From NCBI GenBank assembly GCA_024681475.1, contig JAILAT010000062.1, positions 1 through 52,722 of the forward strand: a stretch of 52,722 nt of DNA. The letters are read 5' to 3'. The first letter of the stretch is position 1. Each line of letters starts with the position of its first letter. The notes under the pieces were generated by a model that was given only the letters and a program-made list of their open reading frames with translations, did not search any database and was not told where the DNA came from. Origin of the DNA: Bacteroidales bacterium. GTDB lineage: Bacteria; Bacteroidota; Bacteroidia; Bacteroidales; P3. A program made the translations under genes and the position numbers. Positions 13,910 to 25,200 of this stretch are shown piece by piece.

Positions 13910-15634
13910 TCAATATTCGAAACTGCTGCCACCCAGGAACTCGCGCAGGATGGAGGTGGGCGGTATTGCGGAGGTCTCGATGGGTTCCACGAGCTCCAGG
14001 AAATTCAGCAGTCGCTGGGCCTCGGCATATTCCTCGCTGTGCTGCGGCACGCGTTTAAGCAGCATCTCGGCATGCGGCTTGAGGATGCCGAGTTCGTAGA
14101 GCAGTGCGGAGTTGAACATGATGTCGGCCTCTTCCTGGAAGGGGAAGATGTGCTTCAGCTCGCCGTCGCGCACGCTGCCCCAGCGCTTGAGGGTGTCGAA
14201 GGCGCTGTATCCGCGGAACTTGTTGTCGCGCACAATGCGGCGGATGAGGCGGTTGTCGCTGGTGCGGATAATGTTGTGCTGGTCGATGGCGATTTGTGTC
14301 AGCGCCGAGACGTAGACCTTGAATTTCAGGTTGTCGTCGATGTCGGCGGTGAGGGATGGGTTGAGGGCGTGGATGCCTTCGACGATGAGGATGCTGTTGG
14401 GCTTCATCTGCAGCGTCTTGCCACTGAAGTAGGGCTCGCCCTTGATGAAATCGTAGGTGGGTATTGCCACCTCCTCGCCGGCGAACAATTGTTGGAGCTG
14501 TTGGTTGAGGAGGGGTATGTCGAGCGCTTCGAGCGCTTCGAAGTCGTAGTCGCCGTTGGGTTGTCGGGGCGTGCGTTCGCGTGGCAGGAAGTAGTCGTCC
14601 AGCGAGAGCTGCTTGACGTCGAAACCGAGCACGGAGAGGTGCACCGCCAGACGGCGGCACGAGGTGGTCTTGCCCGACGACGAGGGTCCTGCCAGCAGCA
14701 CCATGCGCACCTCGCCGCGACGCTGGCCCACCATGTCGGCGATGGTGGCGTATTTGCGCTCGTGCAGTGCTTCGGCGACATGGATGAGGTGCTTCTCATT
14801 GTGTTGGCGTACCACGTCGTTGAGGTCGGTGATGGTGGGCACGTGCAGCAGCTTGGCCCACTGGTGGTGCTCCTCGAAGACGGCGAACAGCTTGGGTGTC
14901 TCCACCGTCATGCGCAGCTTTTCGGGGGTCTTGGGGTCGGGACACTGCAGCAGGAACCCCGCCGAATAGGCGCGCAAGTCCCACTGTGTCAGCACGCCGG
15001 TGTGCGGCACCAGCTTGGTGGCCCACTTGTGGGGCGTCTCGCCCAGAAACTGCATCTCGATGTACAGCTGCGAGAGGCTGCCGATGAGGCGTCTGGTTTC
15101 TGGAATATTCTCGTTCTCAAGCAGTTTTACGGCATCTTCCACCAGCATCTGGCGCGAGGTGAAGGGGATGGCCTTGTGCTGCAGCTCCAGCATGTGCTCG
15201 CGGATGGTGCGTGCCATCTCGAGTTGGCTTGGCAGCGGTGTGGCGGCTTCGTTCTCCTGGTTGCGAGGCATGATGCGGAAGAAGAATCCGTCGCTCATCG
15301 AGTGCTCGATGGAGAGTGAGACCTCGGGGTAGCAGTCTTTCACGGCTTTGTAGAGCAGGAAACACAGCGAGGTGATGTAAATGCGGTAGCCCTCCTGATG
15401 TGATATGTCGACGAAGCGTACGCTCTTGGGGTTGAAGAGCCTGTAGTCCAGCATGGTGACTTCGTTGTTGACCAGCGCGCAGAGGATGGGGTTCTGGCAG
15501 TCGGGGAGCTGTGTCAGAGTCCTTCCTTGCTTGCCTTCGGCTTGCAGCAGGCCTGCCAGCTCGGCCAGCGTGGTGCCTTGCTCCACCTGGCGGCGTTCGC
15601 CGGTGTTCTCTATGATAACTTCAATCGTGTTCAT
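13910..15634 (-). CDS. Nucleoside (uridine-type) kinase with N-terminal TGS-like domain
   Basis: A 574-residue cytoplasmic protein of a family common in Bacteroidetes and Firmicutes. The N-terminal part starts as a TGS-like ubiquitin fold (residues 1-65, IEVIIENTGERRQVEQGTT). A threonyl-tRNA-synthetase-editing-like region follows (about 70-250, with HSMSDGFFFRI at 111-121). The C-terminal half is a uridine kinase/phosphoribulokinase domain with the P-loop GPSSSGKT (316-323), SLDDYF and the VEGIHALNP segment. It presumably phosphorylates a nucleoside; the role of the synthetase-like part is not known. It is upstream of aroK, with a 13-nt gap, in one transcript. Confidence 0.9.
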   Translation of the reverse strand: MNTIEVIIENTGERRQVEQGTTLAELAGLLQAEGKQGRTLTQLPDCQNPILCALVNNEVTMLDYRLFNPKSVRFVDISHQEGYRIYITSLCFLLYKAVKDCYPEVSLSIEHSMSDGFFFRIMPRNQENEAATPLPSQLEMARTIREHMLELQHKAIPFTSRQMLVEDAVKLLENENIPETRRLIGSLSQLYIEMQFLGETPHKWATKLVPHTGVLTQWDLRAYSAGFLLQCPDPKTPEKLRMTVETPKLFAVFEEHHQWAKLLHVPTITDLNDVVRQHNEKHLIHVAEALHERKYATIADMVGQRRGEVRMVLLAGPSSSGKTTSCRRLAVHLSVLGFDVKQLSLDDYFLPRERTPRQPNGDYDFEALEALDIPLLNQQLQQLFAGEEVAIPTYDFIKGEPYFSGKTLQMKPNSILIVEGIHALNPSLTADIDDNLKFKVYVSALTQIAIDQHNIIRTSDNRLIRRIVRDNKFRGYSAFDTLKRWGSVRDGELKHIFPFQEEADIMFNSALLYELGILKPHAEMLLKRVPQHSEEYAEAQRLLNFLELVEPIETSAIPPTSILREFLGGSSFEY

Positions 15635-15659
15635 GGGTGTCGTGGTATCTTGTTACGCT

Positions 15660-15900
15660 GACGTTAACGGAGGCGCCCGCGAAATATTGTGCCAGGGTCG
15701 TAAAAATCTGTTCTGTAAATCACTTTCTCGCTTCGGGCTGTTGCGTTTTAAACCTCCTGCTCGCTTCGCCCGCGAAATCTTGTAAATCTTGTAGAGTAGA
15801 TTATTGCGCCCGCTGCGCAGCTGCGCATGAATACCTGCGCAAGCACTCTACAAGATCTCTGCCGCGCAGCGGCTAGGCGCATATTGCAAGCGTCAGCACT
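15660..15900. repeat. Degenerate dispersed repeats upstream of the giant gene
   Basis: Contains two copies of a GCCCGCGAAAT(A/C)TTGT box (about 15677 and 15767), several AAATCTTGTA/GTAGAG boxes, and at 15848-15872 an exact copy of the 25-bp sequence at 11253-11277 with its CCGC-GCA-GCGG hairpin. No coding frame here looks real. This explains most of the gap between the nucleoside kinase gene and the giant gene; the rest is promoter and leader. Confidence 0.65.
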
Positions 15901-15953
15901 CTACGAGTTTTTATCTGTTTGAGGCAGTGGCTGTTGGGAATTATTAACATTTT

Positions 15954-15987
15954 TTTGTTTGTATTTTAAAAAAAAATCGTATATTTG
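15954..15987 (+). promoter_or_regulatory. Promoter of the first giant T9SS gene
   Basis: TATATTTG at 15980-15987 matches the -7 consensus. Two TTTG candidates stand upstream, at 15954-15957 (spacer 22) and 15958-15961 (spacer 18). A closely similar promoter precedes the second giant gene at 27041-27073. Confidence 0.75.
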
Positions 15988-15989
15988 CT

Positions 15990-16204
15990 TGCTTGTTATG
16001 ATTGGACAGAAAGTGTCGAATACGTGTTTAACGATTTGATTGCTTTCTTTTTAGTCGTAACATTGAGTTCATTGAAAGGAACGGTTTTTTGATAGCGAAA
16101 GGGCAATTTTTTGTGATTTTTGGTATATTTTTATAACATACATTATATTTTGAGTTGAATTTTTTGTTAATTAACCCTATTTACTAACCAAAATTTTTGT
16201 TATC
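15990..16204 (+). other. Long A/T-rich 5' leader of the first giant gene
   Basis: About 210 nt of untranslated leader. Blocks shared with the leader at 27074-27277 include TTTGATT followed by CTTT, TTGAAA(A/G)GA(A/C)CGG-like followed by a T-run, and an almost identical last 35 nt (TACTAACCAAAATTTTTG then TTATC) up to the ATG. No known riboswitch is recognisable. Confidence 0.55.
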
Positions 16205-19200
16205 ATGTTAAAACATCTACAAAAATTGTTACTCATCGGCGCGATGCTATGCGTGCCGTGGGTAACGCAAGCGCAGAGTATCAGCGACTACACGTTTAGC
16301 ACTGGTACCGACAACACTGCGTGGGTTACGTTGAGTAGCTCGGCTACGGAGGTGACCACGATTTATGACGACGACGAAGGGTCGGCTGTCATGAACATCG
16401 GCTTCACCTTCCAGTTCTGTGGCATCAACTACACCCAGTGGTCGTGCAACTCGAACGGACGCGTCTGTTTGGGTTCGACCGCTGTTGACGGATGGTGGGT
16501 GAATCCCTTCATTGCCACCAACCTTGCCAACACACGCAATGTGTTCCCGCTCATCTCCGCTTTTGGTATGGACAATACCATGGAGGGAACGGGGGTATGG
16601 TGCAAGTATGAGGTTGTGGGCACGGCACCCAACCGTATGCTTGTCATCGAGTACAGAACTCCATCGGAGTACGACGCCGATGGTGATCTGGTGAACTACC
16701 AAATCCAACTGGAGGAGGGGACGAACATTGTCCGTTTTGTGTACGGAACGACGGCGGCCTCCACTTATGACGATTTCCAGATTGGCCTTGCCTACAGTGC
16801 CACGGAGGTGGCCACTGTGTATGGCGACACTGTGCACTACGGAGCCACGAACACTACGCTGAACAGCTGGCCCGGAGTGAACCGCTACTATGAGTTTACT
16901 TCTCCTGTTGTGACTTGTCCTCGTCCGACGGCGCTGTCGCTGAGCGACATTACGTCGTCCGGCGCCACCTTCTCGTGGATGGCCGGCGGCACGGAGACGA
17001 CGTGGCTTGTGAGCGACGGGACGACCTGGTACAGCACCACTGACACGTTCTACACGTTCACGACGCTGAGTGCCATGACCGACTATACGCTATCTGTCCG
17101 CGCACTCTGTTCGGCGAGCGACACCAGCTCGGCGAACACCATCGCGCTGCGCACAGCTTGCGGAGCCTTAACGAACCTGCCCTTCGTAGAGACTTTTGAG
17201 TCGTATGCTGCGAGCTCTACGGCAACCATCCCCTGCTGGACCAAGGGAACAAACAGTACCACTGCCTATCCTTATCCATCCAGTACCGTTGTCAACGGAA
17301 CCCGTTGCCTCTATTTCTATGGTTACCATCCTTCTTCAACAACCTCCACTCCGATCTATAGTTGGGCTGCCCTGCCTCCTATCGACGATAACCTCGACAT
17401 GAGCGACCTGCAGCTGAATTTACTGGTGAAGCGCTATTCGTCAGCTACCAACTATTACACTACGCTGCTTTATATCGGTATTGCTGATTCGGTGAACGGA
17501 TTAACCTCGGCCTCTGCCATTGAGAGCACGGTGACCTGGATTGACACCATCGACCTTTTCTCAGCAGCAGCCAGCTCCATCCATAGCGAGGAGGTGAGCT
17601 TTGCCGACTATGCAGGCACTGGCAAGTATGTGGTGATTTATTGCCCCGTACCTCCGCTACAAGGTTCGTCCACTTATGCTTACAACTATGCCTATGTGGA
17701 TGATGTGACGCTGCGCACCATCCCCACGTGCTTCTGGCCTACCGAGGTGGAGCTCGCAAATGTGGCTCCCAACGAGGCCGTGATCAGCTGGACACCGGAC
17801 AGCCGCACTTCCAACCCCAGTGCTTGGAATGTGGAATACGGTGAGCACGGTTTCACGCTGGGTCAGGGTATCACGACTACGGTCACGGATACCTCCATTA
17901 CTCTCAGCAACCTTTTGGCCAACACGCAGTATGACATCTACGTCAGCGCCGACTGTGGCAATGGCGATGTGTCGGATCCTGTCATGCTTGCTTTCCGCAC
18001 CCAGTGCTCATGGCTCGACGAGATGCCTTACTCTGAGGGCTTCGAGTCGTCGACCACGGGCGGTACCACGAGTACGAACTTTGTGGAATGTATGACCCGA
18101 CTGAACAACGGTACCCAGTATTTTGGTTACCCGTATGTTTCTTCGTCGACTACCTATGTACACAGCGGCACCAAGGGTCTCTACTGGTATCACACCACCA
18201 CCACGGGCACCTACGGTGACTATGAGGTGGTTGTGCTTCCGGGTATTGACACGACGGCCATTGACATGACCGACTTAGTTCTGTCGTTCTATGCCAAGAC
18301 CACGGGTAGCAGCTATCATCCCACCCCCATCGTCGGTGTGATGACCAACCCGAACGATCTCAGCACCTTCACGCCGGTCTATACCTTCACCAACACGGAG
18401 ATTACCACCGACTGGAACATCTTCAGCGTACCGTTCACGAACTATACGGGCTACGGCAACTATGTTGCCATCCGTTGGAACCGTCCTACGTCGGCAAGCT
18501 ATATGTGCATTGACGACATCTACCTGACCGACGAGTGGTGCGACAATCCTACCGATGTCACTGCTTCGGCAGGGGTCGACGAGGTGACCATCAGTTGGAA
18601 CTCAAACGGCGGCACGAGCTTCGAGGTTATCCTCGGTGCCGACACGGCTATCAACGTAACCGACACTTTCTACACGTTCAGTAACCTGAATGCCAACACG
18701 CTGTACACCTATTCGGTGGCAACGGAGTGCTCGAATGGCAACAGTGTTTATATCAATGGCAGTATCCGCACGCTGTGTACTGACCTCGACAGCCTGCCCT
18801 ACAGCTACGGCTTCGAGGACATGTCTACAGGTGGCAGCTCGGCACATCCTGTCATCCCCTGCTGGCAGCATCTGAACAACGCTTCGACCTATTTCGGTTA
18901 TCCTTATGTTTCGTCCACTACGCCTCATACAGGTACTCGCAACCTTTACTGGTATGGCAGCACCACGACGGGCACCTACGGTGACTACCAGATTGTGGCG
19001 TTGCCCGGTGTGGACACGAACCAGTATCCCATCAACACGCTGCGCCTGAAGTTCTGGGCAAGATCCACCAGCACAAGCTACAATGTTGTGTTCCAGGTTG
19101 GTGTGATGACCGACCCGCAGGATGCCAGCACCTTCACGCAGGTGGGCACCGTGAATGTGGGCGGCAATACGACGTGGGCAGAGTACACCACTCAGCTGAC

Positions 19201-22200
19201 CAACTATCATGGACAGGGCAAATTTGTGGCTGTGCGCGCATTGCGTCCCAGCTCGACATGGTATGCCTACACTGACGACTTCACACTGGAGGAGATTCCT
19301 TCGTGCCCCGATATCACCAACCTGGCAGTGTCCGGTGTGACTGCCGGCTCAGCATTGCTGACCTGGAACTACACGGCCGGCACTGAGGATACTCCTATTG
19401 GCTACGATGTGGCTTATGTTGAGAACGGCAACAGCACCAGCCCGACAACGGGCACGGCAACGGATGTCAACTATATGCTGACGGGTCTTGATGCCGGCAC
19501 GGGCTACACGTTCTATGTGCGTGCTGACTGCGGCAACGGCTACGGTACCTGGGACAGCATCATGTTCAGCACCCAGAGTCTGGAATGTCTGGAGATGGAC
19601 GAGTCGACTCTCGACACGGTGAATTTCAGCAACTCCACTTCGGGTATTTCTGGCTGTCTTGCCTACAGCTCGTATGGCAACACCATCTATCAGGCTATCT
19701 GGACAGCTTCGGAGCTGACGACTGCTGGTTTGAGCGCTGGCGTCATTACGGGAATCGACCTTGGCTTCACCTCCTCTTCGAGTTACAGCAAGGAGTTCAC
19801 CATCTTCATGGGCACCACGAGCACTTCGAGCATCAGCAATGCCACGATGGAAGACCCGGGCCAACAGGTGCAGGTGTACGGTCCTGCATCGCATCCTTCC
19901 GGTACCAGTGGCTGGCAGCACTATGACTTTACCACTCCGTTCGTGTGGGATGGCACCAGCAATATCATCATCACCACTTTCATGAACCAGCCCACCGGCT
20001 CGACGCAGAGCAGTTCGTCCGGCCTGACTGGCTATTATGTGTCGGCCTCGAACAAGGCTCGCTACCGCTACAAAGACAGCAATCCCTTCACGGTGACAGA
20101 CTACAATTCGGGTAATGCAGGTTCCACCTATTCGTATCGTGCAGCCATCCATTTCTACACTGGCGAATGCCAGACGATGGCCACCTGCGCCGCTCCCGTA
20201 CTGAGCGTGACCAATGTCACCGCCGACCAGGTCGATCTGGCTTGGGTTCCCGGCTACACCGAGTCGTCGTGGGATTTGGACTACCGTGTTGGCAACGGCA
20301 CATGGCAGAACGAGCTGATAGGCACGTCGTTGACGAGCTACAGCTTCACGAACCTGACGCCTGCCACGGACTATGAGTTCCGCTTGTCGCACACCTGCGA
20401 TACCACCACTTACACCAGCACGGTGAGCGTCCATACGCCCTGCGTGGCTGTGGACATCCCGTTTACTGAGAATTTCGATGGCCTGACCACGAGCACCACT
20501 GCCGCCACCAACGTGCATGTGAACTGCTGGGACTACGAGATGATGTTTTCCAGCTACTCTTCGGCAAGCTACCAGCCTCAGGTGTACTACAGCAGCACCA
20601 ATGCTCACAGCGGCAACTACTCGCTGCGTCTGTACGGCTCGAGTATCACATGCTTGCCGATGTCGTCAGTGCCTCTTGACAGCCTGATGCTTACGTTCTG
20701 GGAATACAACACGAGCACGTCCTACAAGCTGGATGTCGGCGTGATGGAGAACGACAACTTTGTGCTTATTGAGAGTGTGAACGTTCCGGCCAGCACGCAT
20801 CAGTTGGTTGAGGTTCCTCTGAACACGTATACCGGCACGAGCCGCATTGTGGCATTCCGCAACTACTACAGCACCCTGACGAGCACGACAGGCTACAGCT
20901 ACCATTACATCGACGATGTGACGCTTGACTACATCCCGACGTGTCCGAAACCCACCAACTTGGCAGTTGGTGTGGCGCCCAACAACAATGTGGGCATCTC
21001 GTGGACAGAGGCCGGCGAGGCTACGGCGTGGGAGTATGTCTACGGACCTTCGGGCTTCAATCCTGACAACATGGCCAGCAGCTCGTATGTTGCAACGACC
21101 ACTACGAGCGACTCGTTGAACGGCCTGGCTCCCGGAGCATACGACGTGTATGTGCGTGCTGTGTGCGATGCCGAGGATGTAAGTTCGTGGCTTGGTCCCG
21201 CCACTTTTGGCGTGGGCATATACACCATGGGAATCACCGGTAGCGACACGCTGTACACTTGTGGAGTCATCATCGCCGACAACGGCGGTATCGACGGTCA
21301 ATACAGCGCTAACTGCGACTATACGGTTGTTATCTATCCCGACAGCCCGAACAGCGGCCTGGTAATCTCGGGCAGCTCCTACACAGAGAGTTCGTTTGAC
21401 TATCTGCGCATCTACGATGGTGACAGCATCACCGGCACGCAGTTGTGGAACGACTACGGCGTTAGCCAGCATCAGACATTCGGTCCGATATATACCGACG
21501 GCGCAATTACCCTTACTTTCCATAGCGACGGTAGCGTGTATTATGACGGCTTTGTGCTGAATGTGAGCTGCTATCACATCTCCACATGCCCGACGATTGC
21601 CGGAGCTATGGTGAGCGACGTGAGCAACGACCAAGCCGTTGTCACTTGGCTTGACACGACCAACAATGCCTACAACTCGTTCACGTTGTACTGGGGATCG
21701 GTCAACGACATTGCCTGGGCATCGGACAGCGCCACCGTTTCGGGTGTCAACATCAACAACTACACGATAACGGGCTTGACGGGCAACACTACATACTATG
21801 TGTGGATAGTGGGCAACTGCAGTGATGACTACAGTCGCGCTTATCCTGTGAACTTCACGACAACGCCTGACTGCGTGCCTGTGGAGAACCTGGCTGTTGC
21901 CGGCACCGACTACTACGCTTTCGGTTTGAACTGGGATGCTCCTGTGGCAGGCCATACTGCAACGGCTTACATTGTGTCGTGGCGACAGACGGGTACCAAC
22001 ACCTGGACGAGCGACACGACGAGCACTCCCTACTACTATGTGAGCGGTTTGAACATCGGAACCCCGTATGACTACAAGGTGACGACGATCTGCGACACGC
22101 TGGTCAGCACTACCAACAGCGGCAGCGTCTCGACGAGAGGCTGCGGCACGCTGATTACGGAAGGCGGCACCAACTACAGCTACCTGCCGACAAATCAATT

Positions 22201-25200
22201 CTACGGCTACAGCTACACGCAGCAGCTGTACTATGCTTCGGAGCTGGCAGGTATTGACACCATCGCCAACATCTCCTTCCATGTGGAGGACGGCTACGAG
22301 AACACCACCCGTTCCATCGTGCTCTATCTGGGCAACACTGCCAAGACGAGTTTCACCGGCACGGGCGACTACATTCCTGCCGCCAACCTGACCCAGGTGT
22401 ACAGTGGCACTATCAGTGGCACCGACTGGATTAACCTGCATCTGAGCACCAACTTCGTGCGCAACGCCGACAGCAACCTTGTGGTTGTGATGGACGACAA
22501 CACGGGTTCGTACACCAGCACCATCTACTGGACGTCGACAGCTACTACGACAACCCGTGCCCTGTACTTCTATCAGGACGGTACGGACATTACGCCTTCT
22601 GCTCCTTCGGCTAGCAGCAGCGGATCGGTGAACTATGTGAACCAGATACTGCTGAGCGGTCCTACTTGTGTGACGCCTGCTTGCGGCGAGCCGGTTATCT
22701 TTGTCACCGGTACCACCACCAACAGCATCAACATTACGTGGAACGCTGAGACTGGCAACACCTACGAGGTGGCCTATCGTCAGGTGGGCGCCACGAACTG
22801 GACTGTGGCCGATGCCAACAACACCACCGGTGTTTGCAGCATCACAGGTCTGACACCTTCGGCCGATTGGAATATCCGTGTGCTCTTCGACTGCAACGGC
22901 GACACGCTGATTGGTACTCGCACCGCTTCCACGCTGTGTGGTCCTGCCGCTTTGCCGTTGACCGAGGACTTCCAGAATCACGAATATGGTGTGTACGCAC
23001 GCAGCTGCTGGACCATCGGCTCCACGAATTTGGGTACCAGCTACCCCGAGCCTTATGTCATCAGCCTGCAGGGCGCCACGGACAACAAGCTCTGCCTGAT
23101 TTACAACGGTGGCTACATGATTCTGCCTCAGTTGGATGCTCCGCTCAACGAGCTGCAGATTCGCTTCAAGCTGACCCAGGGTGGCGACAATGTACGCTTC
23201 CTGATGGGTACCATCACCGACCCGGCCATGCCTATCAGCTCGATGCATGTGCTCGACACGCTGATCCGCTCGAATATCGACACGACCACCTCGACGGTGA
23301 ACATCACCTATTCCTTTGCGAATATTCCTGAAGCTGACACGGCAGCATACATCTGCTTCTGGGATGCCTTCAATGACAACTACAGCTTCCTGGATGACAT
23401 CGTGGTGGAATACATCCCGCTGTGTACGCCTGCTACGTCCTTCACGGTTGCCGCCACCGACAGCAGCGCTGTGATTACCTGGGACAACGACGGCGAGAAC
23501 GGCACGAGCTACATCATTGAATATGGCCCGCGCTACTTCACGCTGGGTACCGGCACGCAGATAACCTCCACAGGCTCGCCTGTGACCATCAACGGCCTGA
23601 CCCACAGCACCAGCTATGACGTTTATGTGTACACCGTTTGCGGCGCCACTGGCGACACCTCGATTGAGTCGCAGGTGATTATGTTCCAGACGGAATGCTC
23701 ACCTTACACTACGCTGCCGTACTTCACCGACTTCGAGAACATCATGTCGCCGGGTTCGTCGGCAACGGATGTGCTGCCCAACTGCTGGGCTGCCGAGTCG
23801 TCTGTCGGTACGATGCCGCATATCTACTACACCAGCACCTCCAACTACACCAGCTCGCCGACGCACTGCTTCTACTTCTACAGCAACGGTGTTGCCGCAC
23901 TGCCCGAGATGGGTGTGCCGCTGGATACGCTGATGATTTCGTTCTACGACTACAACACGGCTCCGAGCGGCTACGGCCTGATTATCGGTACGGTGGACAG
24001 CATCACGCCTGGTTTCGAGGCTTCGTTCCAACCCATCGACACGGTGGTTTACGAACCTGGTTCGAGCAACGGCTACCATGTTGTCAGCTACCTGACCGAC
24101 TACACCGGTACGGCTACGCGTATCGCCCTGAAGAACTACAACACCAACTCGAGCTTGACCTATTCGTACCACTACATCGACGACCTGACGGTCGACTTTG
24201 TACCTGCCTGTATCGCCCCGCAGCATGTCCGCACGACCCTGCTGCTCGGCAACCAGGCCGACCTGGCATGGACAGTCAGCAACGCTTCGAGCTACACGGT
24301 TGAATACGGTGCCCACGGCTTCACACCGGGCACGGGTACTGTGCTGACGACTACGACGCGCGACATTTCTATTACCGGTCTGACCGCCCAGACGCAGTAT
24401 GACGTCTACCTGGTCAGCGGTTGCGGAAGCGACACGACGTTCTACACCTTCACGACGACATGCGCAGCTGTGACGCTGCCTTGGAGCGAGAACTTCGACA
24501 GCTACACGACGAGCACCTCGTCGGCCACGGGTGTGTATGTTCCTTGCTGGGGCTACACAACGACTGGAACGGCAAGCTACGGAACGGGCAGCTACCTGCC
24601 TCAGGTTTACTACTCCAGCACGTATGCTCACAGCGGCAGCTACAGCTACCGTCTGTATGGCGCCGGCTATCACACGCTGCCTCCGATGCCGACATCGCTC
24701 GACAGCCTGCAGCTGACCTTCTGGGACTACACCACGAGTGCCTACTATGGTCTTGAGGTGGGTGTGTTGGAAGGCTCGACCTTCATCCCCGTACGGGATA
24801 TCGCCCCGTCGCCTTCGACGCATGTGATGTATGAAATTGACTTCTTAAGCTATACCGGCAACAGCCGTACGATAGCATTCCGCAACTACTACACCACGTC
24901 GAGCACGACATATTACAGCTACCACTACATTGACAATATCTCGGTCGACTACATCCCGACCTGTCCGCATGTGTCCAACATCACGAGCGTTGGTGCTACG
25001 GTTAATTCGATCAATGTGGATTGGCACGACAGAGTCGCTGCTTCGCAGTGGGAGATAGAGTATGGCGTTCATGGCTTCACGCAGGGCGCTGGAACCTCTG
25101 TGACAGTTACGCAGCATCCTGCCACCATCACCGGCCTCGACTCGGCGACGTACTACGATGTGTATGTGCGTCCCATCTGCTCGGCCACCGATATGGGTCC

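Noticed and set aside
15640..15900. Possible tRNA or structured RNA gene in the GC-rich hairpins before the giant gene
   Set aside because: No cloverleaf, no T-loop GTTC box and no CCA end could be found; the hairpins are copies of dispersed repeats.
16000..16204. Riboswitch in the giant gene leader
   Set aside because: No conserved aptamer core (cobalamin, TPP, FMN, SAM) is visible. Conservation with the second leader is better explained by duplication.
20666..23605. Long minus-strand frames inside the giant genes (979, 891, 766 and 562 codons at 20666-23605, 28754-31429, 31577-33877 and 25301-26989)
   Set aside because: They are antisense shadows caused by Thr/Ser/Gly-rich codon use on the plus strand. 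They have no starts with promoters, no domain signatures, and Arg/Val/His-rich nonsense composition.
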